From an uncultured Elusimicrobia bacterium (GTDB taxonomy: Bacteria; Elusimicrobiota; Elusimicrobia; UBA1565; UBA9628), in contig CAIKVT010000081.1 in NCBI GenBank assembly GCA_903830945.1, positions 62,001 to 126,000 of the forward strand: DNA of 64,000 bases, read 5' to 3'. A program made the position numbers and the translations under genes. Positions 41,974 to 50,266 of the stretch are shown here, in pieces (positions within the stretch are counted from its first letter, which is position 1; each line of letters opens with the position of its first letter). Under the pieces are notes generated by a model. It saw nothing but the letters and a program-made list of their open reading frames with translations. It made no database searches and was not told the origin of the DNA.

Positions 41974-43238
41974 TCGAGTACGGCGCGGGCCTCTTGGTCG
42001 AGCTGGTATTCCTGTCGACCGTGGCGCTGATCTGGATCATGCTCGTCTACCAGTTCGTGCTGACTATGGCAGGCTACCTTTACAGCCTCAGCGCCGCGCG
42101 CGAAAGGCGTCGGCTCGACGCCCTTCGCGCGGAACTGCCCGGCGTGTCCGTGCTGATCCCGGCGCATAATGAGGAACTCGTTATCGAGCGAACGGTCGAG
42201 ACGATCCTGGCGTCCGACTATCCAAAGGACAGGCTTGAGCTGATCGTGCTCGATGACGCCTCGACTGACGGCACCGCCTCGATCCTCGACAGGCTGGCCG
42301 ATCGTTACCCATGCCTGCGCGTTGTCCACGTGCCGGTCCATGAAGGTGGAAAAGGCAAGGCTGCCGTGCTCAACCGGGGATTGACGCTGGCGCGGCACTC
42401 CTTGATCGGTGTCTACGACGCCGACAATCTGCCGGAGCCCGCGGCCTTGCGTTATCTGGCGGCGCAATTCGATCTCGAGCCGCGCTTGGGTGCCGCGCTG
42501 GGTAAGTTCCGCACGATCAACCGTAAGAAGAACCTGCTCACCCGCTTCATCAATATTGAAGGACTGAGCTTTCAGTGGATCGTTCAGGCCGGCCGCTGGA
42601 AGCTGCTCAAGATCGCCACGCTGCCGGGCACAAACTTCATCGTGCGCAGGGACGTGCTCGACGAGGTCGGCGGCTGGGACGAAGAGGCTTTGACCGAGGA
42701 TGCCGAGCTGTCGCTGCGCATCCTGGAGGCGGGACACCTCATTAAGTTCGTGCCCTATTCGACGACTTGGGAGCAAGAGCCCGAGGACCTGCGCACGTGG
42801 TTTAAGCAGCGCACGCGCTGGGCGCGGGGGTCCTTCTATTTGATGCGTAAATTTTTCTTGAATGTAGGCAAGGCCAAGAATAAGGCGCTGGCTTTTGAGG
42901 TGTTCTACTTCTTGGCGCTCTATTACGTGTTCCTCGCCGCGATCGTCGTGTCGGCGCTCTTGTTCGCGCTCTCGGCGACCGGCTTAGTCTCGATCCCCGT
43001 GCCGGGTCCGTACCTCGAGGTCTGGCTTGCCGCCTACTGCCTGTTCGCCGCGGAGATCATGTTGATGCTCTCGCGCGAGCCGCATGAGGACTCGCCCTCG
43101 AATATGTTTTACTGCATGGCGATGTACTTTACTTATTGCCAGCTCTGGCCGCTGGTCGTGGCCAATGCCTTCTACCTCGAGTACATCAAGAAAGAGCGGC
43201 GCGTCTGGGTCAAGACGCGCCGCTACACGCAGTCTTAG
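41970..43238 (+). CDS. Processive family 2 glycosyltransferase (PgaC/BcsA-like synthase)
   Basis: 422 residues. One N-terminal span (about 8-35) precedes a cytosolic GT2 domain with VSVLIPAHNEE, LDDASTDGT, YDADN (DxD), GTNFIV, TEDAELS (catalytic Asp) and the processivity motif QRTRW. Three C-terminal spans lie near 310-340, 350-372 and 385-405. This is the layout of hyaluronan, chitin, PNAG and cellulose synthases, which couple polymerisation to export through the inner membrane. Context with wecB and the deacetylase/hydrolase fusion points to an amino-sugar polymer. No c-di-GMP PilZ domain or PgaD-like partner is visible nearby. Confidence 0.92.
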   Translation: MIEYGAGLLVELVFLSTVALIWIMLVYQFVLTMAGYLYSLSAARERRRLDALRAELPGVSVLIPAHNEELVIERTVETILASDYPKDRLELIVLDDASTDGTASILDRLADRYPCLRVVHVPVHEGGKGKAAVLNRGLTLARHSLIGVYDADNLPEPAALRYLAAQFDLEPRLGAALGKFRTINRKKNLLTRFINIEGLSFQWIVQAGRWKLLKIATLPGTNFIVRRDVLDEVGGWDEEALTEDAELSLRILEAGHLIKFVPYSTTWEQEPEDLRTWFKQRTRWARGSFYLMRKFFLNVGKAKNKALAFEVFYFLALYYVFLAAIVVSALLFALSATGLVSIPVPGPYLEVWLAAYCLFAAEIMLMLSREPHEDSPSNMFYCMAMYFTYCQLWPLVVANAFYLEYIKKERRVWVKTRRYTQS

Positions 43239-43466
43239 TGCCTCAGCGTATCGCTGATATCTTGCGTCGGAATCGTGACTGCGCTTGAAAAGGGTCCTTA
43301 AACCCGAGCCGGGCGTCGTGGCAGAGTTTTCTGTCGCCCCCGATCTCTCAGGTGCTTGGGTAACTTCAGGTCCACCTCGGCCGGAGAGCCCTTGAGATGA
43401 CCTTGAAGTCGAGCTTGGATAACAGGCAAGATGCTAGCTTGCGCCATGCCTGAAATTTCGTTTTAG

Positions 43467-43472
43467 TATACT
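43467..43472 (+). promoter_or_regulatory. -10 box, likely leaderless S9 peptidase mRNA
   Basis: TATACT, inside the self-complementary AGTATACT, ends 7 nt before the ATG of the S9 peptidase. No Shine-Dalgarno is present, so the transcript probably starts at the initiation codon. Confidence 0.45.
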
Positions 43473-43479
43473 TGTCAGT

Positions 43480-45948
43480 ATGAGTCGTCACGCTGCCCTG
43501 CTGCTGTTGCTGTCCCCCCCGTTCGTCTTCGGGGCGCTTTCTCCGGCGCTTGCCGAGACCGCCTATCAGAAGCCGCCGAGGGAAGTCCTCGATGTTCTCC
43601 ATGCGCCGGTCGCGCCGGACGCGAGCATTAGCCCGACGCGCGACGCGATGATCCTGGCGACGCCGGTGCGCTATCCCTCGATCTCCTATCTCGCGGAGCC
43701 GATGCTGCGGCTGGCGGGTGTGCGCATCATCCCGCGCACGCGGCGGCTGCAGAACGCAGGATACTGGAGCGCCTTGAGTCTCGTCGCGCTGCCCAGCGGC
43801 GCTGAGCGCCGCGTGAGCCTGCCTGCAGACGCCAGGGTCGGGATCCCTGCCTGGAGCGCGGACGGCAAGCGCTTTGCTTTCACCAATCTCGGCGCGGACT
43901 TCGTCGAATTATGGGTGGGAGACGCGGCCTCGGGGCAGGCCCACAGGATCGCGGGCGCGCGCCTCAATCCGTTCCTTGGTTGGCCGCTTTTGTGGATGCC
44001 GGACCAGAAGACGCTGCTCGTGCGCGCGGTGCCGGAGGGACTTGGCGCGCCTCCGGCGCAAGACGTTGCGCCGCTCGGCCCGTCTGTCCAGGAGGCCTCC
44101 GGCGAAAAAGGCGCCAGCAGCACCTACGAGGTGCGCGACGTCCTTAAGAGCCCGAAGGATGAGGAGCTTTTCGACTACTATGCGGCTACGCAGCTTTTGC
44201 TCGTGGACGCCGAAAGCGGTCGCATCACGCCTTTGGGCAAGCCTGCCTTATATGCGGACCTCTCGCCTGCGCCGGACGGGCGCCACCTGCTCGTCGTGAC
44301 GATTCAGCGGCCGTTTTCTTATCTTACCACGCACGAGCGCTTCCCTCGAGAAGTCGATGTCTGGGACAGTTTAGGACGCGTGGAGCGCCATGTGGCCTCC
44401 ATTGCGCTGGCCGACCGCGTGCCGATCTGGGGAGTGAGGACCGGGCCGCGCGATTTCCACTGGCGGCCGACCGAGCCCGCGACGCTCGCTTGGACCGAGG
44501 CGCTCGACGACGGAGACTGGAAGGTGCAAGTCCCCCATCGCGACCGTGTCATGATGCTCGAGGCGCCGTTTGCGGGGGCTCCGGCCGAAGTCCTTCAGGT
44601 GCGAGACCGCGTCGAGAGCATCCGATGGGGAGAGCGCCGCGACTTGGCGCTGGTCACTAGCGTGGACATGATCAAGCGCTGGACCCAGACGCGCGTGGCG
44701 GATTTCGGTCACCCCCAGGCGAGCACCCGCCTCATCTGGGACATGTCGAGTGACGAGGCCTACCATCACCCGGGCTATCCGGTCATGAAGACTCTGCCCA
44801 ACGGCATGAGGGCGGTGCTTCAGGATAAAAATTCGATCTATCTTGATGGCGAGGGCGCTTCGCCTGAGGGTGACCGGCCCTTCTTGGACCGGTTGGACCT
44901 GAAAACGCTCAAGACCGAACGACTCTTCCGCTGCGACCGTTCGTCCTACGAGCAGTTCTACACCTGGCTCGATCTTAAGGCCGGGGCCTTCCTCACCCAG
45001 CGTGAGAGCCCTCAGGATCCGCCGAACTTCTTCGTGCGGACTTTTTTGGGCCGCGTCAAGGCGCCGGCGGGCGAAGCGGTTCGCACGAGCACGCTTCAGG
45101 CCATCACGCACCTGTCGGATCCGACGCCGCAGCTGCGTGCGATCACCAAGCGCCTCGTCACGTACAAACGCGCCGACGGCGTCAATCTGTCATTTACGCT
45201 CTATCTGCCCCCAGGATACCGGGAGGGCACGCGCTTGCCCGCGATCGTGTGGGCCTACCCGCTCGACTACTCGGATCCGAAAATGGCGGGGCAAGTGACG
45301 GGCTCGACGCAGACCTTTACGAGGATCGGCTGGCCGCTGCATCTATTCCCGCTCCTGGCGGGCTATGCGGTCATCGACAATCCGCTTATGCCCGTGGTGG
45401 GTGATGCCAACCGCATCTACGACACTTACATGGAGCAGCTGGTGGCTGGCGCGAAAGCCGCGGTCGACAAGGCGGTGGAGCTCGGCGTGGTGGACCGCGA
45501 CCGCATCGGGATCACGGGGCACAGCCACGGCGGCCTGATGACGGTGAACCTGCTTGCGCACTCGGACCTATTCCGCGCGGGCGTGGCGCGAAGCGGGGCT
45601 TACAACCGGTCGCTGACGGCGTTTGGATTCCAGAACGAGCGGCGCACGCTCTGGGAAGCGCCGGAGATCTACACGAAGGTCTCGCCGTTTTTTCATGCGG
45701 AGAAGATCAAGTCGCCGCTTTTGCTCATCCACGGCGAGCTGGACGCGAATCCAGGTACGGTGCCCCTGCAATCGCAGCAGCTCTTCGAGGCGATCCGCGG
45801 CAATGGAGGCACGGCGCGTCTGGTCATGCTGCCATTCGAGTCACACGGCTATCGCGCCATGGAGTCCACCGAGCACGTGCTTTATGAGATGCTCGCCTGG
45901 TTCGATAAGTACGTCAAGAACGCATCGCCGCGGGTCGAGGTCCGCTGA
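43480..45948 (+). CDS. Secreted S9-family prolyl oligopeptidase-like serine peptidase
   Basis: 822 residues with a signal peptide (about 1-25). An N-terminal beta-propeller-like region (about 60-560) leads into an alpha/beta-hydrolase domain with Ser682 in GHSHGG, Asp755 in GELDANPG and His789 in ESHGY, a complete catalytic triad in S9 order and spacing. It most resembles the dipeptidyl-peptidase/acylaminoacyl-peptidase (S9B/C) branch and probably cleaves peptides in the periplasm. It lies after the polysaccharide module but has its own promoter, so a functional link is not implied. Confidence 0.92.
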   Translation: MSRHAALLLLLSPPFVFGALSPALAETAYQKPPREVLDVLHAPVAPDASISPTRDAMILATPVRYPSISYLAEPMLRLAGVRIIPRTRRLQNAGYWSALSLVALPSGAERRVSLPADARVGIPAWSADGKRFAFTNLGADFVELWVGDAASGQAHRIAGARLNPFLGWPLLWMPDQKTLLVRAVPEGLGAPPAQDVAPLGPSVQEASGEKGASSTYEVRDVLKSPKDEELFDYYAATQLLLVDAESGRITPLGKPALYADLSPAPDGRHLLVVTIQRPFSYLTTHERFPREVDVWDSLGRVERHVASIALADRVPIWGVRTGPRDFHWRPTEPATLAWTEALDDGDWKVQVPHRDRVMMLEAPFAGAPAEVLQVRDRVESIRWGERRDLALVTSVDMIKRWTQTRVADFGHPQASTRLIWDMSSDEAYHHPGYPVMKTLPNGMRAVLQDKNSIYLDGEGASPEGDRPFLDRLDLKTLKTERLFRCDRSSYEQFYTWLDLKAGAFLTQRESPQDPPNFFVRTFLGRVKAPAGEAVRTSTLQAITHLSDPTPQLRAITKRLVTYKRADGVNLSFTLYLPPGYREGTRLPAIVWAYPLDYSDPKMAGQVTGSTQTFTRIGWPLHLFPLLAGYAVIDNPLMPVVGDANRIYDTYMEQLVAGAKAAVDKAVELGVVDRDRIGITGHSHGGLMTVNLLAHSDLFRAGVARSGAYNRSLTAFGFQNERRTLWEAPEIYTKVSPFFHAEKIKSPLLLIHGELDANPGTVPLQSQQLFEAIRGNGGTARLVMLPFESHGYRAMESTEHVLYEMLAWFDKYVKNASPRVEVR

Positions 45949-45999
45949 TATGGGAATGATGCGTGGGCCTTGGAAGAGGGAAGCGGCAGTTGCTTTTTT

Positions 46000-46020
46000 A
46001 AGGATAATCAATCCTTTTTT
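46000..46020 (+). terminator. Weak intrinsic terminator after the S9 peptidase
   Basis: AAGGAT (46000-46005) and ATCCTT (46011-46016) form a 6-bp stem with a 5-nt loop, followed by a T-run. The stem is AT-rich and short. Confidence 0.4.
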
Positions 46021-46140
46021 GTTCAGGGGCTCGTTTTTCCTCTTTTTCCGTTAACAGCGGATTGGATGGTTGGTTAGGCTGGGATTGTCTTTGGAATAAG
46101 CAGGTCTTCAGGTAACATATGCCAGATTCCCCCGAGCGCT

Positions 46141-47205
46141 TTAATGCCGACCATAATGCAGGGTGAATAATTCCATGAACTCATCGCCGTAGGCCGTGCA
46201 GTCGGCGCGGCAGGAGAATTCCCGCCCCAGCGCCTTGTCGAACAGCGCCCGCCACTGGATGCGCAGCATGTGGTAATCCGTTCGCCGTCCGCGCTCCTGG
46301 GTCAGGAAGGAGACCATCTCGGTCATCCAAAAATTATCGATACAGGCCGCAGTCACTCCAGGGTGGGCTTCGTGCGCTGAGACGAAATGCATCATGCGGC
46401 CATAGGTCTGGTAGAGGGACAAGGCCAGCTCGGGCGAATGCAACTGAGGCGCGTCGTGGTCGCCGTCCAGCTCAAAGAGGACGAGATGGTCAAATCGGTC
46501 GCGCAGGCGACTCAGCATTTGAAGCTTCGTCTCTAAAGGCATATGGTGGATGGAGAGAGCGGCCAGCGCCAGGTCGTAGTGCTCACTTATGCTCTCGGCC
46601 GCGTCTTCGCAACGGGCCTGCAGACGCCGCACCGGGACACCTGGGCATTCCCGTTCCAGCGTGCGCATGGCCACATCCAGCATGCCTACGGAGGGGTCCA
46701 GCAGCAGCACCTCTATCTTATCGCCCGTCTTGCCAGCGGTCCGCATTGCGTTGAGCACGGCAGCGGTCAGCGTGCCGTCTCCGCAGCCGATGTCCAGGAA
46801 ACGGAACGGATGCAAGATTGCAGGTAGGGAATCCGTTATCTGCTTGACTAGGTTCGCGCGTGCGGTCCGCATCTGTGGCACGGTGGTAAAATGGACGTAG
46901 GGGCGTGCGTCGGCGAAGCAAACTGTCGGCGCCTCCAACCGGCCGTGGTGGCGCTCTAAGAAGCCGTTGACGAAGGCGTTGGTGATTAGTCCCGGATCCT
47001 CGTGCCTGGCGCCGGTGGATAGCCAGGACCGGCCAAGCCCCGTCTGGTTCCGGGCTAGAAGAGCAGTGCCCACGAAGAAGTGGAATGCGGGCATGAGGTT
47101 GGCCCGGACCTCGGGTCGGAAAGCCTTTGGCTCGGCGGCGGATGCTTCGATCTCCCCCAACTGCCGCTGCCACGCTTTACGCTCCGGCTCGGATAGGAAC
47201 AGCAT
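46141..47205 (-). CDS. SAM-dependent class I methyltransferase
   Basis: 354 residues from MLFLSE, selected because AAGGAGG lies 6 nt upstream; the ATG at 47223 precedes that site. Motif I FLDIGCGDG (about 130) binds S-adenosylmethionine, the acidic loop is LLLDPS, and post-motif strands include YDLALAALSIHHM and HLVLFELDGDHDA. The N-terminal 120 residues are helical and not recognised. The protein is cytosolic. The substrate is unknown; the fold of the core resembles small-molecule and lipid methylases. It is flanked on both sides by intergenic DNA and is likely monocistronic. Confidence 0.82.
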   Translation of the reverse strand: MLFLSEPERKAWQRQLGEIEASAAEPKAFRPEVRANLMPAFHFFVGTALLARNQTGLGRSWLSTGARHEDPGLITNAFVNGFLERHHGRLEAPTVCFADARPYVHFTTVPQMRTARANLVKQITDSLPAILHPFRFLDIGCGDGTLTAAVLNAMRTAGKTGDKIEVLLLDPSVGMLDVAMRTLERECPGVPVRRLQARCEDAAESISEHYDLALAALSIHHMPLETKLQMLSRLRDRFDHLVLFELDGDHDAPQLHSPELALSLYQTYGRMMHFVSAHEAHPGVTAACIDNFWMTEMVSFLTQERGRRTDYHMLRIQWRALFDKALGREFSCRADCTAYGDEFMELFTLHYGRH

Positions 47206-47223
47206 TTTCCGCCTCCTTCGCAT

Positions 47224-47574
47224 TTAGACCAGCCGGTATTATACCCTGTGTCGGCGCGATTATGAAAAGAGAACTGCAGTCAGGAACTGAGTCCTGTTAA
47301 CTTGGGGGAATTCGCAATCATCGGATTCTGATGCTGTGATGTGAGTGGGCGCGGGAATATCGCGCAGTTCACGCGAAGAGATGCTCCTCAATTAGTATCT
47401 GTTAGGGGAAACGGCAAAAACCACGACGAGAGAAAAAGGGCGGCGGCTAACTTTCGACCGTACGCCCTTCTTTGGGCCGTTGTTAAATTGAGTCATTCCG
47501 AGATTTCGGCGGGTTATGCTTAACCCGAATAGAACACTAATCGAACGTCCCGTTACCCACGAATCGGGGTCGGC
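47224..47574. other. Intergenic region holding repeat copy A
   Basis: No coding frame is convincing. Most of the stretch (47296-47500) is a degenerate copy of the dispersed two-hairpin repeat described in its own entry. Confidence 0.5.
47296..47500 (+). repeat. Dispersed two-hairpin repeat, copy A (degenerate)
   Basis: It aligns with copy C at 62906-63105 from GTTAACTT onward. Shared stretches include the ATCATCGGATTCTGATGCT region, CGCGCAGTTCACGCGAAGAG and CCACGACGAGA. Hairpin 1 (AGATGCT...AGTATCT) is kept with a wobble pair; hairpin 2 survives only as GGGCG...CGCCC. Confidence 0.65.
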
Positions 47575-48078
47575 CTAGGGCCGCTCAAATAGGGCAGGGT
47601 CATAACCGAGCCGCCGGGCCTGATCAAAAAGTTGGGCTTCGAGCGCAGTGTCGAGTTTTGGCTCACGTGCGAGCAGCCAGAAATAGTCTTTGTATGGACT
47701 TCCAATCATGGCCCAGCGATATTCGGTATCGAGGCCGACGATCCAATAGTCTCCCGTGAATGGCCAGAAGAAGCGTACTTTGAGCCGGGAGTTGCTGGGG
47801 TGGGCACTCCAGCCGACGGCCCTGGCAGTCTTGACCTTGCGGGCCTCGCCTTTGCGGCATGTATTGATGACGTCGACCCGCCCGTCGGAACGCAGGCCAT
47901 AGTCGGCGGTAACGTCGCGACAACCGCGCTCGAAGTATTTGGTGTAGCGGACGATTTCGTACCAGCGGCCCATATAACGAGAAAGGTCGACCTGGGGCAT
48001 GGGCTGGGAGTCGAGCACTGGACTATGAGCGCAGGCTGAGAAGAGCAGCGCCGCGGCAAAGGTAATGGGGGCTTTCAT
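47575..48078 (-). CDS. blc: Bacterial lipocalin (Blc-like lipoprotein)
   Basis: About 167 residues from MKAPITF. The signal peptide ends in the lipobox FSAC, predicting an outer-membrane lipoprotein. The lipocalin signature YMGRWYEIVRY (about 36-46) is followed by the barrel strands, the FFWPFTGDYWIVGLD region and LAREP near the C-terminus, all as in Blc. Blc binds lysophospholipids and fatty acids and is induced under envelope stress. In-frame upstream ATGs (48126, 48096) do not yield a signal peptide as neatly placed. Confidence 0.92.
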   Translation of the reverse strand: MKAPITFAAALLFSACAHSPVLDSQPMPQVDLSRYMGRWYEIVRYTKYFERGCRDVTADYGLRSDGRVDVINTCRKGEARKVKTARAVGWSAHPSNSRLKVRFFWPFTGDYWIVGLDTEYRWAMIGSPYKDYFWLLAREPKLDTALEAQLFDQARRLGYDPALFERP

Positions 48079-48408
48079 AGGCGTGTCCGCTGCTATCATA
48101 TCAAACTGACCCGGCTCCACTGGCATGCAAGGCGTGGCGCACTGCTACTCCGATTCTGCCGCCGATCACCCCCATCAGTATGTTTCGCATCTTTTCAGAA
48201 ATGAACCGCCCGGAGTCTGTCCTGTCCAGTTTCGCCGCGCTGCTATCCAGGTCTAAAGACCCTTGTCATCTGCCAGGTGGGTCGCTACATTGTTATCTCT
48301 GGCTTTGAGCGTGAGCAGCGACGATAAGGCCGTCGTTCAGGCAGGCTTGAAGATGGTCCGGTCCGGTCGTATTGGGCTAACATGTCATAGAAGCAGGGAG
48401 GGTACTGC

Positions 48409-48672
48409 ATGATCGTCAAAGTCCGAGTTATGCCAAACGCGGCAGACAATGAGGTGGTCAACCGCATCGGAAGCGTTCTTCGGGTGAAGGTCAAGGCCTC
48501 GACAATAGACGAGAAGGCAAACGCCACGCTGAAGAACTACTTGGCTGAGTTCTTTGAGGTCCCGTCGGACAAGGTCAATATTCTGCGCGGCATCAACGGC
48601 GGCGAGAAGACCGTCGAGATATTGGGCCGGACCGAAGAGCAGTTCGATCAGGTTATGGATTGCATCCCCTGA
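48409..48672 (+). CDS. yggU: DUF167 (YggU) family protein
   Basis: 87 residues of the small DUF167 alpha/beta fold: VKVRVMPNAADNEVV, VKVKASTIDEKANATLKNYLAEFF and KVNILRGINGGEKTVEI are characteristic. Function is unknown across bacteria, archaea and eukaryotes. GGAGGG lies 7 nt before the ATG. It is preceded by about 280 bp with no recognised gene and followed at 89 bp by the SWIB gene. Confidence 0.9.
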   Translation: MIVKVRVMPNAADNEVVNRIGSVLRVKVKASTIDEKANATLKNYLAEFFEVPSDKVNILRGINGGEKTVEILGRTEEQFDQVMDCIP

Positions 48673-48696
48673 GCGGTCAGGCAGACGGCCGTGCCG

Positions 48697-48725
48697 TTGA
48701 CCTGAGACGGTAAATCATGCAAAAT
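48697..48725 (+). promoter_or_regulatory. Candidate promoter for the SWIB gene
   Basis: TTGACC (48697-48702), a 17-nt spacer and CAAAAT (48720-48725) lie 36 nt before the start codon. Confidence 0.4.
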
Positions 48726-48761
48726 GGATGCTTATCCTGGACTAAAAATAGGAGAACCATA

Positions 48762-49013
48762 ATGATCAAGAAGAACAGCGCGTTCATGAAGCCCCTGACT
48801 CCCAGCACTGACCTCGCCAAGATCGTAGGGGCCAAGCCCCTGCCCCGCACAGAAGTGGTCAAGAAGCTCTGGGCGTACATCAAGAAGAATAAGCTCCAGG
48901 ATACTAAGAACAAGCGGAACATCAACGCCGACGAGAACCTGAAGGTCATCTTCGGCAAAAAGATGGTCAACATGTTCGAGATGACGAAGCTCGTCAGCAA
49001 GCACCTGAACTAG
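48762..49013 (+). CDS. SWIB/MDM2 domain protein
   Basis: 83 residues, almost entirely a SWIB domain: FMKPLTPSTDLAKIVGAKPL, EVVKKLWAYIKKNKLQD, KRNINADENLKVIFG and VNMFEMTKLVSKHL are the consensus helices. SWIB domains are best known from eukaryotic chromatin remodelers but occur as small stand-alone proteins in Chlamydiae and scattered bacteria, where they are thought to bind DNA or topoisomerase. The start is at MIKKNSAF with AGGAG 8 nt upstream; the ATG at 48717 is too far from any ribosome site. It is followed by a strong terminator. Confidence 0.93.
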   Translation: MIKKNSAFMKPLTPSTDLAKIVGAKPLPRTEVVKKLWAYIKKNKLQDTKNKRNINADENLKVIFGKKMVNMFEMTKLVSKHLN

Positions 49014-49037
49014 ACCGCCCAGAAGCGTAAAGCCAAA

Positions 49038-49080
49038 CGAACCTCCCGCTGGGGACGACCTGGTGGGAGGTTCGCTATTT
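49038..49080 (+). terminator. Intrinsic terminator of the SWIB gene
   Basis: A perfect 10-bp stem CGAACCTCCC (49038-49047) and GGGAGGTTCG (49065-49074) around a 17-nt loop, followed by CTATTTTGT. Confidence 0.8.
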
Positions 49081-49153
49081 TGTGGGCCTATAGCTGCGCC
49101 AGTGCAATCTCCCGCGCCTTGACCAGTTTGCGACACTCCCTGGCACTGTGGCC

Positions 49154-49275
49154 TCAGTCAGGCGCGCAGACAATCAGCATCTGTTTGGGGAAGTGCCCGA
49201 AATCACGATGACTAAAAAATGAGCGTTGGCTAACTTCAGCCGCCGCTATTTTGCAGCATCACTAAAATTCTCCCC
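49154..49275 (+). repeat. Dispersed two-hairpin repeat, copy B (5'-truncated)
   Basis: It aligns with copy C through CAATCAGCATCT, the GCGTTGGCT...AGCCGCCGCT stem and TTGCAGCATCAC. It lacks about 20 nt that form the 5' arm of hairpin 1. Hairpin 2 keeps 9 of 10 pairs despite changed bases. Confidence 0.7.
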
Positions 49276-49477
49276 GGGGGGTACTTTGGAAGAGGGAGGC
49301 ATCAGTTTTGATGTCCATTTTGTCCGCTTTTAAGCCCTTGGAAATATTGATTTTTAGAATCTTCCCGCAAAATTATCTTGGTTCCATAGAAATAAATCAG
49401 GAATTGGCCAATGGAGAATTCGGTGTCCACTGACTTGAGACGGACATGGGACCCCCCCCATCAAGTGACCCTCAAAT

Positions 49478-49486
49478 TGATAGAAT
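49478..49486 (+). promoter_or_regulatory. Extended -10 box, likely leaderless promoter
   Basis: TGA followed by TAGAAT, 5 nt before the ATG at 49492, with no Shine-Dalgarno. Confidence 0.4.
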
Positions 49487-49491
49487 AAGCC

Positions 49492-49893
49492 ATGTCCACG
49501 TCGACCGGCATACCCAACTTCGCTCAGAGCCCCGTTGACCAATCCGGCCCCCTAGTTGCCGTCCCTAACGACCTCACCCCTTATGAACTTCTCCAGGACG
49601 TAGGCATTGTCGATCCCAACGTTCGTGAGGTCGATGCCGTCGTCCTTGGCCATGAGCCCCGACCTTCGTTGTGGCGCCGCATCGCGGCTCGGGCCGCTAT
49701 CGGGGTCGCACTGGGTGGTCTGGGACTCGGTGCCATTGTCGTTGGCGTAGTCCTCACGGCCACAATCGTTGGCGCGATTATCGGTGTGCCGATGATCCTC
49801 CTAGGAGTAATCCTCTGCGGCACTGCCCTGCTCGCTTCGTTTTCTCAGGGCCAGGTGCAATCTTTCGTTGTCTGTCACTGGCCCCGTTACTGA
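49492..49893 (+). CDS. Small membrane protein, unknown function
   Basis: 133 residues. A soluble N-terminal half (about 1-60, Pro/Asp/Val-rich) is followed by two adjacent Gly/Val-rich membrane spans (about 68-90 and 94-115) and a short tail. No family was recognised. It lacks a ribosome site and may be translated from a leaderless message. Confidence 0.6.
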   Translation: MSTSTGIPNFAQSPVDQSGPLVAVPNDLTPYELLQDVGIVDPNVREVDAVVLGHEPRPSLWRRIAARAAIGVALGGLGLGAIVVGVVLTATIVGAIIGVPMILLGVILCGTALLASFSQGQVQSFVVCHWPRY

Positions 49894-49933
49894 CGTCTCC
49901 CGAAAGGGGGTTTCGTGTTTTAGGGAGAACCAT

Positions 49934-50155
49934 ATGAAGATGCATCTCTTCGAGTTCAACTCCATCGACGTCTCTCCATATAACCAGGTCACTGCGAATT
50001 GGGTTTCAGAGGTGGGTAAACGGCACCTCGCCCGACGGATGCACTGGGTGTTTGCGCGCGCTGAGGCATGCCGGGCGCGGGCGGGGAACGTCACGGCCAC
50101 TGCTCAGAAGCAGATATTGAGCAGCTCCGCGACCTGCCCAACGGGGGAGGGTTAA
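49934..50155 (+). CDS. Small protein, unknown function
   Basis: 73 residues from the ATG at 49934, which has AGGGAG 7 nt upstream. It starts MKMHLFEFNSIDVSPYNQ and has a basic middle (GKRHLARRMHWVFARAEACR). No family was recognised; its opening loosely resembles the N-terminus of a larger family and could be a gene fragment. It is in the same direction as, and 40 bp after, the small membrane protein. Confidence 0.45.
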   Translation: MKMHLFEFNSIDVSPYNQVTANWVSEVGKRHLARRMHWVFARAEACRARAGNVTATAQKQILSSSATCPTGEG

Positions 50156-50266
50156 ACTCCGGGCTTAATATTGTGAGCGAAACGTCTCAAAACCCCAAGA
50201 TGTAGTGTTGAAAAAGTTCATTCGGGCCTTTAAGCTCAATGGAGAGCTGGACCAATTCCTATCCAT

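Larger units (their letters stand above)
49014..49491. other. Intergenic region: terminator, repeat copy B and AT-rich DNA
   Basis: 478 bp without a convincing gene. It holds the SWIB terminator (49038-49080), repeat copy B (49154-49275), an AT-rich stretch (49310-49400) and the short-leader promoter of the next gene. Confidence 0.5.

Noticed and set aside
45971-49305. Short shared stretch TTGGAAGAGGGA near 45970 and 49288 as a second repeat family
   Set aside because: Only about a dozen bases match, which is expected by chance many times in 64 kb.
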